Source: Argopecten irradians (taxonomy: Eukaryota; Mollusca; Bivalvia; Pectinida; Pectinidae). Taken from it: a stretch of DNA of 64,000 nt. The DNA lies in assembly GCF_041381155.1 (NCBI RefSeq), contig NC_091147.1, positions 16,467,318 to 16,531,317 of the forward strand, read 5' to 3'. The notes below the pieces were generated by a model. It saw nothing but the letters and a program-made list of their open reading frames with translations, did no database searches and was not told the origin of the DNA. This document shows positions 25,640-38,832 of this stretch, piece after piece (position 1 is the first letter of the stretch; every line of letters starts with the position of its first letter). The position numbers and the translations under genes are program-made.

Positions 25640-28600
25640 CTAACGAGTTGCCTTCCCCATCTTGCGGTACAACATCTTAAGATTATCCTGGGTGTTTAAG
25701 GAGTTTGGTTCTAACTGAAGGGCTCGTTTATAAGACTTTTCAGCCAACTCATATTTATCCCATCTGTGGTACAGTACACCAAGATTTGAATGAGCCTTGG
25801 CAAAGTTAGGGTCAATTTTGATCGCTCGTAGAAAGTACTGCTCACTCTCCTTGTATCGGTCAGCCTTGCCCATTACATTGGCCAGATTGATGTACATTTG
25901 TGCATCTTGACCGATATACTTCAGTGATTCTTTGGCCACAGCTTCAGCTTGGTCCACTTGGTCTGAGATACAATGGTAAAAGTTGAATAGGTCGCAATAC
26001 ATAACACATGGAGGTCATATTTATACAAGTCGTTGTAACATTTTGTGATCATATTTGATCTCTTAACACACTGCTCTGATCTGGTGAACATGCTGACATT
26101 GCACATAAAGGACATAGTTCAACAGATAATTATAATATGTAATCCATGTCAAAGTTCAACAGATCATTTCAACATATTGATGTCAAAGTTCAACAGGTCA
26201 TTTCAACATATGGATGTCAAAGTTTAACAGGTCATTTCAACATATCGATGTCAAAGTTAAACAGGTCATTTCAACATATGGATGTCAAAGTTCAACAGGT
26301 CATTTCAACATATTGATGTCAAAGTTAAACAGGTCATTTCAACATATGGATGTCAAAGTTGAACATTTCAACACATGAATGTCAAAGTTCAACAGGTCAT
26401 TTCAACATATTGATGTCAAAGTTAAACAGGTCATTTCAACATATGGATGTCAAAGTTCAACAGGTCATTTCAACATATGAATGTCAAAGTTCAACAGGTC
26501 ATTTCAACATATGAATGTCAAAGTTCAACAGGTAATTTCAACATATGAATGCCAAAGTTCAACAGGTCATTTCGATATATGAATGTCAAAGTTCAACAGG
26601 TCATTTCAACATACAGATGTCATAGTTCAACAGGTCATCATAACACCTTAAGGTCAAATGTTTGATGTGGGGTCCTAACACTATTGTTAAGTGGTAAAGG
26701 AAGAAGTTGAAAATTCAAATTAACATTAAGTTATTTATAGTTTTTTTTCCTTTTGTATGACCAACCATTTCAATAATTGGTCAGAATTTTAATATGTACA
26801 GATATGATCTGGAAAAAGGGCTGAAGGTAGCAAATGCAAAGTTTTTTTTTTATTATTATTTTTTTGATTTTCATCATCACAGGTAGTGATTCTTTTATTG
26901 TACATGTTTTTCACATTTGTTTTTATTTTAATCAATTTTTTTTTTTTTTTTTTTTTTTTTACAAAATTCGAACCATTGCTATATTTTCTGACTAATGCAA
27001 TAAATATCAAATTAATGCAATGTTAAATATTATTTGATATTGTTATTAAGAGACATACTTAGGTTGTCGAGGAGTATGACCATGTTATTCCATGCATTAA
27101 AGTGTGCAGGTTTCTGTAATGTAGCATTCCTCCAAGCCTGAATAGCTTCCTTGTGTCTCTTCTGATCCAGGTACTGTGAAACACAGTCAAAAAATGACAA
27201 AAAACATGATCAGTCTCATACAATATTAGCTGATCTAATCAAATGTAAAAATAATGTATAATGTAATTGTATATTTTTTCCACCAAGTAGAGTTAATCAT
27301 TAATATGACAAAATATCTGCAACAGCATATATAGTGTTTTTTTCGTAAAACATACATAATTTAGCACTTTTCACCTTTCAGCACTTTAATACTTTTTTGC
27401 TAATTTAATTACATTCCGTTGATGTTGTATGTTACAGAAAACGATAGTACTCAAATTTATTGTTGTGCAATCATTTTCAAGTTACAGCCAGAGAATTATA
27501 CCTTACCAGATTGCCGAGGTTGTAGTAACAATCAGGATATTTCCTACGATGCAGCAGGGCTCGAAAGTAGCTTTTCTCGGCCAAATCGTTCTTCTGTAGG
27601 TTTGCTTGGACAATGCCAAGATTCATCCATGCTGCTGCAAACTCATCTCTAAAAACATGATAACTTCGAAATGAACCTGGGGAGATGCTTTATATATTGA
27701 TATTAAAAGTAAAGTCAAGGTAGTTTGTGAAGAAATAAAGTAAAAAAAGTTGGGCAACATGTCCATGAGCTTCATGAAAGGTAGTTTATAATTTCATATA
27801 GGAAAAGTTCTTGTAAAGAACATTATAAGAAAATTTCCCATGTTTTTCTCAGTACATATATACCTTATGTGGACAGCCTTAAGGAGGAGCTCTTCAGCTT
27901 CATGCAGCTGTCCTCGATCTTTTAGAATATTAGCCAAATTATTCATAGCCTGGTCATATTCATGGTTCAAACTGAAAGAAATTTTGATAGAATAATTTAT
28001 ATTATTCAGTTGTGAAATGAAAAGGCATAACTTTTGCTTTTGTGAAACATTTTGATAGGTTTGCACTTGGCAAGCCTTGTGTTTATCGGCCAAAATCTTT
28101 CACATGGTGCAAGATATATAGCTCCAGGTATCAATTTGTGAAACCCAGGTAAAATGTTATTATTATTTTTCTTCAAAGATCGGCTAGATCCATTTCTTCC
28201 AAAGGCAAGGTAAAAACTCTATTTAACAGTTCCATTTTTCTTAATTGATTGTATATAACAGAATTGTGAGATCTTCCTACCTAATGGCGTCTCTGTATTT
28301 CTCAATTGCATATTCCACATTTCCCTGGTCACCATTCAGCTTGGCTATATTATAGTGTACCTGACATGTATCAACAAACAAAGATGTCAATAACATAATA
28401 TCCTTAATTGTAAAAATATAAAAATAAAGTGCTTTTCGTAGTGCCTTAATTTAGCGTATTCATGGCCAATTCTTTTTTTATAGCCAGTTAATTTCGCATT
28501 TATTGCATTTATTGCTCATACGATTCTACTGTAAAGCAATTTTAAATTTATCCGAACACGAAATTAAGTCGGTTTACAGTCCTCCGAAATCTTCCTTGGA

Positions 28601-31600
28601 GTAGTAAATTTTCACAAGTACGAGACTTTTTTCATTAAAACTGTCTAGAAAACTGTTAGTGTATTTATTTTTAAGAGAAAAATTTAAGGAAATTAGCATT
28701 ATCTTTACATACCTTTGCATTAAGTGGACAAACATTGACCCCAGCAACAAATAAGGACATCTCCTTCCTCCATTTGTAGCTTCGGTGTATGCAACGAACC
28801 GTGAAAATGGCTACCAGGAAAACTAATATATATTTCACAACCTGTCAAATAAAGTACATCTTTGTGTTTATTTACGGTAGAGGAAAACAAAATACAAATC
28901 TGCTGCTGCATGCAATTTTGATCACTGGAATTACATTTCATGATTCATGATTTTCTTTCTTCTTAAAAAACCCCTAATTATCTCTATTTTCTTTACTGGA
29001 TAATATGATGATGCATCAAAATTAATGTTTACAACATCATAAATTGTTTGTTTATGCAATAGTAAAATAAAAGCAGTACAAATATGAAAAAAAAAATAAT
29101 GTGACATAATGGAACATCAGTAAATAATATTTGTATTTTTGGCATATGTTTGAAAAATTAAACTTTAAATCTATCGTTAGATATGAACTGTTGTCTTACC
29201 TGAGGAAACGTGCCAGTTGAGGCAAGTCTTTGGATACCCAGTACTATAACAACACAGTAGCCCGCCGTGGACAGGTATAGTACACGCTCAGCTATCACAA
29301 ACCCAACACGGAACAATAGATTGGTGGCAGGTAGGAACGGCACCACAATCAGGGCTAGACCCATCGACAGACAGCTACAATGTACAATATACATTATCAG
29401 GGCTAGACCCATTGACAGACAGCTACAATGAACAGTATATATTATCAGGGCTAGACCCATCGATGGACAGCTACAATGAACAATATACATGATCAGGGCC
29501 AGATTCATTGACAGACAGTTATATGTACATGTATATACAATTTACATTATCAGGGTAAAAACCATCAATAGACAGCTACAATGAACAATATACATTATCA
29601 GGGCTAGATCCATTAACAGACAGCTGCAATGAACAATATACATTATCGGGGCTAGACCTGTCAACAGACAGCTGCAATGAACAATATACATTATTGGGGC
29701 TAGACCTGTCAACAGACAGCTACAATGAACAACACACATTATCAGGGCTAGATCCATTGACAGACAGCTGCAATGAACAATATACATTATCGGGACTAGA
29801 CCTGTCAACAGACAGCTGCAATGAACAATATACATTATCAGGGCGAGATCCATCAACAAACAGCTACAACGAACAATACACATTATCAGGGCTAGACCCA
29901 TCAATAGACCACTACAATGTACAATATACATCATCAGGGCTAGACGCCATGACAGACGGTTACAATGTACAATATACATTATTAGGGCAAGACTCAGCTT
30001 ATATTTAATGAGTGAAATTTTTATAAATGTGGTAAGAGCACAACGTTTCTTTAATTCCAAAATGATAATAAATACCGTTTTTCGTGATCCATGGCACCGT
30101 TTAAAGCTGTGAACAAGAGACCTCCTAGTACCAGCCAGAACACAATAACAGCTAGGACACGGGGGTCAGCGAGAGACTGAATAACAGGTATACAGCCCAT
30201 CGACCAATCAAAACAAAGCCACCAGGGATTCACCAATAGGTAACTGTTGATGGAATACAGGTAGTTGTAGTTGAGCACCTGTAAAGAAATATAATTGTAT
30301 AATATATATTCTGTGTATTGTAGAGTGCTTTTAATTTGTGGTGTCAATATTTTACGGTTTATTCTACGGATTATATTTGCTGAGGTTATAAATTTCGTGG
30401 TTAGCAATTCCTTTTATTCTATGAGCGATTTCTCTTAGGTACATTAATGAATTCCTGAATTTTTCGCTGATGTTCAGAATTTGCAATTTTCAGTGAAATA
30501 AACCATCCACAAAATTAAGTCGCTATACGGTATGTTTCTGAACTTATGACCCATGAAGTGGAGAGTTATAACCCAGTGGTAGAACGTCGGACACCAAGAG
30601 GTGGAAAGCTAATGGTAGAATGTCAGACACTCTAGACTTGACTACAAGACAAGAGCTGTTGGAGATCAGCAAAGCTCGCCTATTCAGAAGAAGTTGATGT
30701 TCAAGTATTTAATATTTAAACATGGAAATATGACAAATTAACAGACTCAAAAAAACCCTAAAGGGCCCCAAATTGGTTGTATTATCACGTTCAGCATCCT
30801 TACACATTAGGAAAATAAAATCATAAACATTTATGATGACTTATGCTTAAACAATTGACAAAATAGAAACTTGCTCAAAAACTTTAACATGGAAATATGA
30901 CAAATTAACAGACTCAAAAACCCCCTAAAGGGCCCCAAATTGGTTGTATTATCACGTTCAGCATCCATACACATTAGGAAAATAAAATCATAAACATTTA
31001 TGATGACTTAAGCTTAAACAATTGACAAAACAGAAACTTGCTCAAAAACTTTAACGTGAAATGGGACGCCAACGCTGAAGCCGACCCCGACGCCGGGGTG
31101 ACAACATTAGCTCCCCCTATTCTTCAAATAGGCGAGCTAAAAAAGGTAAATTTAACAAAGGTTAATTTAACACATGCTATTACTTTTTGTTATACTTACC
31201 CTTGTAAGTGTTCCATTAACAAAAGAGTGTGGATTGTCAAACACCTGGAATGTAGGAGTAGTGGAGCCCATTATTCTCCACCGTGTTACAAGGATGCTCA
31301 GTCCACCCACCAGCAGCACCAACTGACGTTTGACAAGGGAGTTAACCCAGGCAGTTTCCTGTTAAATATAATCATTTTAGATATCAGAGAAATTGTCATC
31401 AAAGAGAGTGGTCAGCAAAATCAGTGCCTGTTACAATAGTGTAGCAGGTCAGGATTTAGCATCTTTTATTTTCTAAGTTCAATGATTTTACAGGTACATA
31501 CACGAAGATATTCTTCATAATATACCTAACAATTCTAAGAAATGAATTAGCAAAACATTCAATTTACCAAAGACAAAATTTGGCTACGATTTGCTGTGAT

Positions 31601-34600
31601 CCAGAGGATGATCATGTGATGCCACATATTTAGTGAAATGAACTGATTTTACAGAGCTCAAGCACATAACCCATGGTATTGTTTTAAGATAAGTCTCACT
31701 ATCTGCGTTATATATATGTATAACTTGGCTGAACTGAATCTCCTATTTGGCTAGAACGTTAAGAAGGTCTCCATATTCTGAAGGTTATAATAACAATAAT
31801 TAAGAAGGTAAATATCATACAATTATATAAGCCGTAATATCAAGGTTCCATATTATTGTTCCGGTATGGACAGGTTACACTGTATAATTTAGATCAAAGC
31901 AATATGGGTTTTTTTAATTCCTGTATATGTGTTAAGGGCAATCAAACGCTATGGACACTATAACTCATAAGGTCACCTGTCTATGTCCACTTGCTGAATT
32001 ACTGCCATTAGAGTGACCATTGTCCAGTGTTTTTGGAACCTTCTTCAGTCCAACAGCTGCCAAGAGGTCCACTCTACATATCATGATTATGTCAAAGGCA
32101 CTACAGATGCCCTGTAATAAAGGAAATTCAATTTAGTTGGTTTTAAATCAATGAAATTGTTTTACATCAATCATATTTTAGTGCTGTTCATGTTCTAGTA
32201 ACTGTTGTACCTTAAAATATTATTGTGTTAGTGCATAATAAGGGTGAAAATTTGTTTGGGTCGACACCAGCTTTATTAATTTCCTATTTTCGGTATGTAA
32301 AAAGCAGCAAAGTATTATAACCCATATTTCAATGGGTTTGCAAGGATAATGCCCTATTTTGCCTAGTTATCATAAGTTTGTAGAAAAAAAACCTAAGAAA
32401 CTAATAGCTTACTTAAGATTGTCTTGTATTAAGAGTAAATATCAACTCTTCTTTATTGTCTTCCATTTAGACTTGTATAAGTATTATATATTTATGGAAA
32501 CACATAAAACACTTTCGGAGCAAATTATCTCAATATTCATTAAGACTTCCTACATCTTTTACACTTTGCTTGATAGAGGATGAAAGCATTACTTACAATG
32601 ACTGTGATACCGGTCTCCTTACACAGAACTGACATGCCACACAGAGCAAGGCTGCAGAGCATAGTAGGGAGGGAGAAAGAGGTTGGGCGGTACAGGACAC
32701 TGTCGCCATTCTCCGCAGCTGCTGTAAAATGTTAAACTAGGGTCACATTCCAAACAAAGCAAGGATTGGGAAAAACCCCATTGCTGTCATTCTCTTAAGG
32801 TATTGTAAGATTTAAAATTAAGGTTACATTTCAAACAAAGCAAGAACTGGGAAAGAACACATTGTTGGCATGCTCTGTAAAACGTCAGAGTGACTAGTTA
32901 TAGTCAATTTAAGCCTTGAGCAAGGCAGGCAATTCAAACCTTGAGTCAGGAAAATGGGTTAAGAAAGCATATAAACACAATTTGTTGACACAAAATGTAT
33001 ACTATATAATATACCGTGCTATTATAGTTAGTAAAGCATGCATCAGCATTCAACCTACTATCATACATATTGATAGGCAACAAATAGAAAGCTTTGGCCA
33101 AAGAGATATCATGGATGGGCTATGGGATATATTATGAGGTTAGGCAATATATATACTGAACACAACTTGTTTATATGCAATAAATAAATGAAAATAATTT
33201 GTCAACACATAAATCGCATATCATTATCAAAAGCATGCACTTGTCCTTTGAGTGGCATATAGAAGATTATCTCCCTGATTTGAATACCTTTGGGTGGCAT
33301 GTAGGAGATTATCTCCCTTACTTGAATACCTTTGGGTGGCATGTAGGAGATTATCTCCCTGATTTGAATACCTTTGAGTGGCATGTAGGAGATTATCTCC
33401 CTTACTTGAATAACTTTGGGTGGCATGTAGGAGATTATATCCCTTACTTGAATACCTTTGGGTGGCATGAAGAAGATTATCTCCCTTACTTGAATACATT
33501 TGGGTGGCATGTAGGAGATTATCTCCCTTACTTGAATACCTTTGGGTGGCATGTAGGTGATAATCTCAGACTCCCTTATCTAAGTTCACTTTGTGGCATG
33601 TAGGAGATTATCTCCTATACCTAAATACATTTGGATGGCATGCAGGAGATTATCTCCCTTACTGAAATTTTCCTTCAAGTCTTCTTTGTGTCACACTAAG
33701 ACCATAGAATTCTACTCGATTTATCGTTACCATCTCTGGCATTTCCAGATATATAAGAACATTCTGATCTATCACCACAGAGATCATCTCTCTGATGTAA
33801 TTACACAAGAAAATTACAACAACAAACACTTAGAACTAACCTTGGGAGCAGCATGCCTTCACATAAAACTTGAAAGACAGAATGAATAGTAAGGCACATA
33901 AGAGGTCAGCCCGTCCAACAACACCAGCAACCTGAAACAAAATCAATCTGCACATTTATTATAATCCTTTTCATTCATATCAATATACATTTTAGTAGTC
34001 TTTAATTTGATCTCAATGTGAATTTGAAGACCCTATCAAATTTGAAATATTTTGTAACAAAACTTGGTCAGGATATAAACTTTACCATGTCCCCCAATGA
34101 TTTGTTTAAATGATGTACTTAGTAAGTTTCACTGAGATACATGTGCAACTCAATTCATAAGACAAATTTTAATTCAATATGTCCTACTTATAAAATGTGG
34201 TTAAACATCATATATATCTTTGTCCCCATCACCTCATTTTGCTTTAACATATATACACATAATTGCATCCCTAATGTAAAAGTATTTCTACACATTGAAA
34301 AGGGAAATAACTTGTGACAAATGTCTTTTCTAAATTGATTTACGGTTTTAAAATATAATTGTTGAAGAAGATAAGTTATCCCCCTTCCCAATTAAGGTAA
34401 TGTCACAAAATAATCTCATAACAAAGAGCTTAAACCCTAGAAGAATAATGATCCAGTAAATGTTATTGATATGCAAAATCATACGTACAGACTCTGTGTG
34501 TATTGGATGGACGGCAAATAATATTGCACACAACAATGAGGCCCGAGGAGAACTGAATGCTAATGTCCCGGTCTCCTTGGAAACTGTACACTTAGAAAAT

Positions 34601-36198
34601 AATGTAGAAAATACTGATAGCATAAGCACTGATACGACACTGTGCAGGAGGATGTTCACGATGTGGAATCCCTGAGGAAATAGTCCTCCTGCTAAACTGT
34701 GGCTCCATCTGAAACAAAAACACTTTCTCTTACTGTATAGCATAAAATCATTTTCTGTTTAGACAATTTTGTGATATGTAAATTTTCAATTATTTTATGA
34801 TTGTCTATGAATAAAAGATAATTTCATTGTTTTTTATTATTGTTATTTGTGGTATATAGAAAAATCACAAAAACAATGCAAGTTTCCATTAGTTGTTCCA
34901 GAGAACGAAAGTTTTGTCAGTACAATGTATATACGTACAAACGGGTATAGTTCACAAAGTGATCTATGATAGAATGGATGCATAAGGTTACATGAGTTAC
35001 AATATAACAAAATTTATATTTATCTATATATTTGTACATGTATATTGATTAATCTTACACATATAACTGCAAAATAAGTAAATTATACATATATAAGCAT
35101 GCATGGCTCAACTTTTTCTAAACTCTCTCAGGTGACCTAAAAATTTATAATAAAATTACATTTAAATTCATATTAAATTAGATTGCAATTCTTTATCACT
35201 AATATTTCAACATTTTACAAATGACTTCCAACAAGAAATGAGCAATGTCAATGCAGCCTTTCTTTTTGTAAGAAACAGCAATATTCAAGTATATCCTTCA
35301 CTCAGAAAATGCATGTAAAAATGACATTTTATTTGACCCAATAAGTGTTTATAGGATGTAAACAAAACTGAATAAAAAATCCATTTGAAAAAAGAAAAAG
35401 AAAAAAAAAGAACTTTAAATCATTATTAATAGATTTGATTATAAATTAAGTAAGGTAAAGCAAAGATCATGTAGCTTTGAAAAGGGGGAGGAGCAACATA
35501 GTTCAGATAGCTAAATAACAGGGGCGCTTATTAGGTTGAATATAGAACATATGGATAATGAAAATTATAAATTGATCTTCTGTATAATCAACATACCGTA
35601 TTTGACCAAATAAGCGCCCCGCTTTTTAGGCTTCAATTTCACTTACTTCAAATTATATGCAGACTGAAAATATTAAAACTCTCCTTTAATCGTTTCCTTG
35701 CTGATATCTTTAGCAAAATGATTTATGACTAAATTACTCTGTAGAATAATTTTATGAAAGGGGAGTCCAAATTTGTTTCTATTAAGCACCCTCTTATTTG
35801 CTTCAATTCTTTAAGTGCCCTGGGCACTTATTGGGTTGAATACGGTACCTGTATGTAAGAACAGTAAGAGGTCTGTAAGACTTGTGACTGGTTTTGGAAG
35901 TAAGCTTCTTCCCCCAAAAGTCATGGAAAAACAGGTCTGTGACAGGCACATCTGTTTGTAAATCTTTGTTGTTAAGGATGGCCTCACTGTCATCGAAAAC
36001 AAAGTCGCCATCGTAGCTGTTTACGAAGCAGATCCCAGCTAGAATGAATACAACCACAGAGGCGGAGGTGACACTTAGTTTGGGGACGGGAAGGACGTCG
36101 TCCCAGCTCCTGTGGGATTCTACATCCTGGCTATGGGCATGACCGTTGGCACCCTTAAGGTGTGGTGATGACCCATTTTGGTGTACCCTGTTGTACAT
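25640..36198 (-). CDS. TMTC4: TMTC4, ER O-mannosyltransferase-type membrane protein with TPRs
   Basis: Fourteen coding exons (minus): 36198-35849, 34708-34489, 33931-33841, 32721-32597, 32111-31977, 31358-31200, 30278-30076, 29374-29200, 28841-28713, 28360-28281, 27971-27864, 27648-27507, 27173-27059 and 25962-25640. They sum to 785 codons including stop (784 aa) with all phases agreeing, close to vertebrate TMTC4 (about 740-760 aa, recalled). The N-terminus has a membrane segment, then the luminal DGDFVFDDSEAILNN acidic motif and SHKSYRPLTVLTYR. Multiple membrane segments run to about residue 510, with DUF1736-type sequence NPWWLCFDWSMGCIP (about 380-395) and ASNL/VGFVIAERVLYL-like signature in exon 8. 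TPRs fill residues about 525-775 (NLANVMGKADRYKESEQYFL). TMTC1-4 are known as ER proteins that O-mannosylate cadherin-type domains. A 5' UTR splice acceptor lies at 36223. Introns hold three minisatellites and two foldback or MITE elements. Confidence 0.95.
26130..26640. repeat. 34-bp minisatellite in TMTC4 intron 13, about 15 units
   Basis: The unit AACAGGTCATTTCAACATAT + GAATGTCAAAGTTC repeats head to tail with small variants and one shortened unit near 26360. It is purely intronic, about 170 bp from the last exon, and does not copy the splice junction. Confidence 0.9.
29351..29996 (-). repeat. 48-bp minisatellite, about 14 units: amplified exon 8 splice acceptor
   Basis: On the minus strand each unit reads (C)ATTGTAG|CTGTCTGTCGATGGGT followed by CTAGCCCTGAT, which is the acceptor and first 26 or so bases of TMTC4 exon 8. 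The exon itself (29374) is the terminal unit, with intact coding from LALIVVPFLPA onward. The remaining units lie in intron 7 and carry AG acceptor copies of varying quality. Because 48 is a multiple of 3, long repetitive ORFs appear on both strands; these are artefacts. Confidence 0.9.
30558..31141. mobile_element. Composite repeat in TMTC4 intron 6: inverted ends with internal 170-bp duplication
   Basis: AGCTCGCCTATTCAGAAGAA (30673) and TTCTTCAAATAGGCGAGCT (31121-31140) are inverted ends. Between them a roughly 170-bp block starting AAACATGGAAATATGACAAA occurs twice (about 30718 and 30888). A GACGCCGGGGTGAC segment precedes the right end. Just outside, 30558-30660 has a tRNA-like AACCCAGTGGTAGAACGTC start resembling a SINE head. 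It ends about 60 bp before exon 6. Confidence 0.6.
33240..33665. repeat. 42-bp minisatellite in TMTC4 intron 3, about 10 units
   Basis: The unit TTTGGGTGGCATGTAGGAGA + TTATCTCCCTTACTTGAATACC is head to tail. GAGATTATCTC within the unit is itself palindromic. It opens 134- and 116-codon ORFs on the two strands only because 42 is divisible by 3. It lies 180 bp from exon 3 and does not copy it. Confidence 0.9.
35595..35847. mobile_element. MITE abutting the TMTC4 exon 1 splice donor
   Basis: The inverted ends TACCGTATTTGACCAAATAA (35595) and TTATTGGGTTGAATACGGTA (35828-35847) enclose about 250 bp. A solo end-like piece (GGGCGCTTATTAGGTTGAAT) lies at 35522-35542. Exon 1 ends at 35849, so intron 1 begins G|TACCGTATTC: the intron bases after the first G are the MITE terminus, supplying a weak GTACCG donor. 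Confidence 0.65.
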
Positions 36199-36391
36199 AG
36201 TACTTTGTTATCTGTAAGTCATCCTGAAAGTGAATTGTATTACATTTAATTTACCAACAAGTCTTAACTATAAGGCATAAAATAAAATTTAACTAATGCA
36301 TAAATTTAAATGACATATAGCTTCACTTTTAAGATAATACAAATACCTACAATATGTCACAGCTATTGCTATAGGGTTTCAAAGTTATACT

Positions 36392-36560
36392 TATAAGCAC
36401 TGGTTGTCATATTTTTGACATGCATTGGTGTGTAACATACATTGGGTGTTTTAGCATAGCCAATATGGTGCATATTAGCACACCATGATAGGATATGCTA
36501 GAACACCCAATGTATGTTACACACTAATGCATGTCAAAAATATGACAACCAATGCTTATA
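36392..36560. repeat. Palindrome, about 68 bp arms, upstream of TMTC4
   Basis: TATAAGCACTGGTTGTCATA on the left pairs with TATGACAACCAATGCTTATA on the right. The match continues through TTTTTGACATGCATTGGTGT and AACATACATTGGGTGTT. The centre is near 36475. It sits about 170 bp upstream of the TMTC4 5' UTR acceptor, in its first (non-coding) intron or promoter. Confidence 0.8.
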
Positions 36561-36869
36561 TTGACATTTATACGAGTCTAACAAGTAAAACCAAGAACTT
36601 GGTAAAACCAGAGAGCCTTTGTATCGGTGATTATTCGGAACTACTACCGGTTCAACCTGCAGCTTTTGATCATAAAGGACAGTGAGCTTTGTAAAAACTC
36701 ATTTGTAAACAATATAATAACAATAGATCCGTCTTTTATTCATAAGCGAACAACTACATACAACTAGGTACACGTTTTTCTTGGTGGAATATTTACCGCC
36801 GACATCAATCGGAACACCTCGTCATTTTCCTATGTTCGAAGAAGTGGCCGAGGTGTTCCGATTGCCGCC

Positions 36870-37200
36870 GACATCCGTACCAAGGACGTAAATACTCATC
36901 ATGAAAGTCTCTGAAGATGATATATCTGAACAGGATATAAACAACGATGTGAATGATATAAGTACTATGTTTATGAAAACCTCAACAAAGGTTTTTGGGA
37001 CCAAAAAGGTTATAAAGAAAAAGTTGAGTAAAACTAATAAAATATACCAACCATGGTTTACCCACGAATGTGTCGTAAAAAGGAAAGAATTCCATGAAGC
37101 AAAAAAAAAACAACACATAAGATGTTAAAAAGTAATGCGAACTGGAAAAAATACATTCCTGCTATAAAAAGAAAAAAAATATGATATGTCAAATTCTTTA
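36870..37200 (+). mobile_element. LINE fragment (endonuclease-RT linker region)
   Basis: The open frame 36901-37128 has the pattern KQPWF-type linker seen in CR1/jockey-like LINEs (KIYQPWFTHECVVKRKEFHE), with basic residues around it, then decays. No RT core follows. It is a short relic of a non-LTR element; the clade cannot be set. Confidence 0.45.
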
Positions 37201-37905
37201 GTGAATTCTCGTACTGATGTAAAACCCAGTCTTTTCTCGACCTTTTGAACTCTGATTGTGGTATTTGTACACCAGAGCCTAATTAACTACCAATGTAAAT
37301 ACTGGAAATTATCCTCATGGGCTTAGTAGCAACATATAGGACCAAGTACTGTGCAGTGGCAATGTAAAAACAATATAATGTATATATATGTGTACCAAAA
37401 CAGCATGGGTACAGCTCTAGCATAAGTGTTTTGACCCTGATGATAATGATTGAATGGTTTAATTATGCTCGAGATTTTACATAAATTGTTATCAAGTATA
37501 TATATCATATATATAAGTAAATAGAATTAATGTACATGAATGTATTAAATATTCAGTTTGCAATTATATATGGAAGTATGTACGCATCACTGAAAGATGG
37601 GACCTATAAATTTTCAATAGACGGTAATTACAAAATCTTTCTTTATACTGTACAATCCATTATCATTTTGGTAATCTCGAAATCAATCAAAATACATGTA
37701 GAATTGTAGATAATATTTAAAGGATGTCCTGTAACTGACCACTAATTGTTGACATTGTTTAGTTTTATCAATAAAATATTTCTAAATTTAAAAGATACTT
37801 TATTATGCGTACATGTAATATTGCTTTTAAACATATATGTACACATATAAGTAATAATTATAACCTTAAAGTTGCATATGAAACTTTAACAGAAAGCATT
37901 ACACT

Positions 37906-38066
37906 CACAGGGGCCTGTAACTACTGTTTATATTATAATATATATTTTCAGTCACTGGGTACGTTATATCCCAATATAAGAGTAAGGGTTATATTGGGAT
38001 ATCACGTATCCAGTAACTGAAAATATATACTATAATACAAACAGTAGAATTTTACGGGCCCCTGTG
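37906..38066. repeat. Long near-perfect palindrome, about 75 bp arms, 9 bp loop
   Basis: CACAGGGGCCTGTAA and its inverse (GGGCCCCTGTG) frame arms that match through ATATATTTTCAGT.ACTGG.TACG and TATCCCAATATAA, with loop GAGTAAGGG at about 37980. There are few mismatches, so insertion looks recent. Confidence 0.85.
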
Positions 38067-38832
38067 GTACACTACGTACGTGTACCTCGTCCTGGTATCT
38101 GATCAATAAATGACCAAGTTAAAAAGTGCTCACAATGTGATTACTCGTGCATCTGAATCGTTACAATTAACTCACAAACATTGTTTAAATTAATACAAAT
38201 TATCCAAAAACCTTTTTTTTGAGGATTCATTTAGCTTTCGAAAACTGGTTCGACTGACTTTTTGTCGTGCAGCCAAGCGTGTAAACAAACCATTGCTAGA
38301 GTTAAACAGAATAAACAACGAAAATAAATAGCTTTTATGAGCAATTTAAGCCCATATATCTATGTCATGGTTTCCAAAGCAATCCTGAATAAATGAACAC
38401 AAACTTCTAAAAGTACAATCCAATGTTTACCTTTCGTGTACCTGTTTAGTTGGTTTTGCACCGTATCACCTGGCGAGGCCGCTTACATCAATGACAAATC
38501 ACAGCATTGAAAATAAAATCCAAATAGGATAGTTTGGTGAATTATTTTGCTGTATTTTAATGGTTTTAAAATAAAACATATTTTTCATATACATATAGCA
38601 TATATATTTATAAAATATAATCAAACATGATAAACTTTATATATATTAAATTAAGTTCAAGGGAGACAACTCGCGATCGAAAAATACTGTCACACGTGTA
38701 CGAGTAATCACACTACAGTACACTGTTAATTACGAGCGTAAGTGTTACGGTCTTCGACAATGATAAAAACTGATATTTCGAATTTTGGATAATTTAAATT
38801 CTTTGTTGAATACATGTACTTAGGCAAAAAAA

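Noticed and set aside
29542-30060. 172-codon minus-strand ORF with a 16-residue repeat
   Set aside because: Produced by a 48-bp minisatellite in an intron; both strands are open because 48 is divisible by 3.
31038-31439. 133-codon plus-strand ORF
   Set aside because: Spans a dispersed repeat end and the antisense of TMTC4 exon 6.
33199-33603. 134-codon plus-strand ORF with 14-residue repeats
   Set aside because: Generated by the 42-bp minisatellite in TMTC4 intron 3; no splice context or domain.
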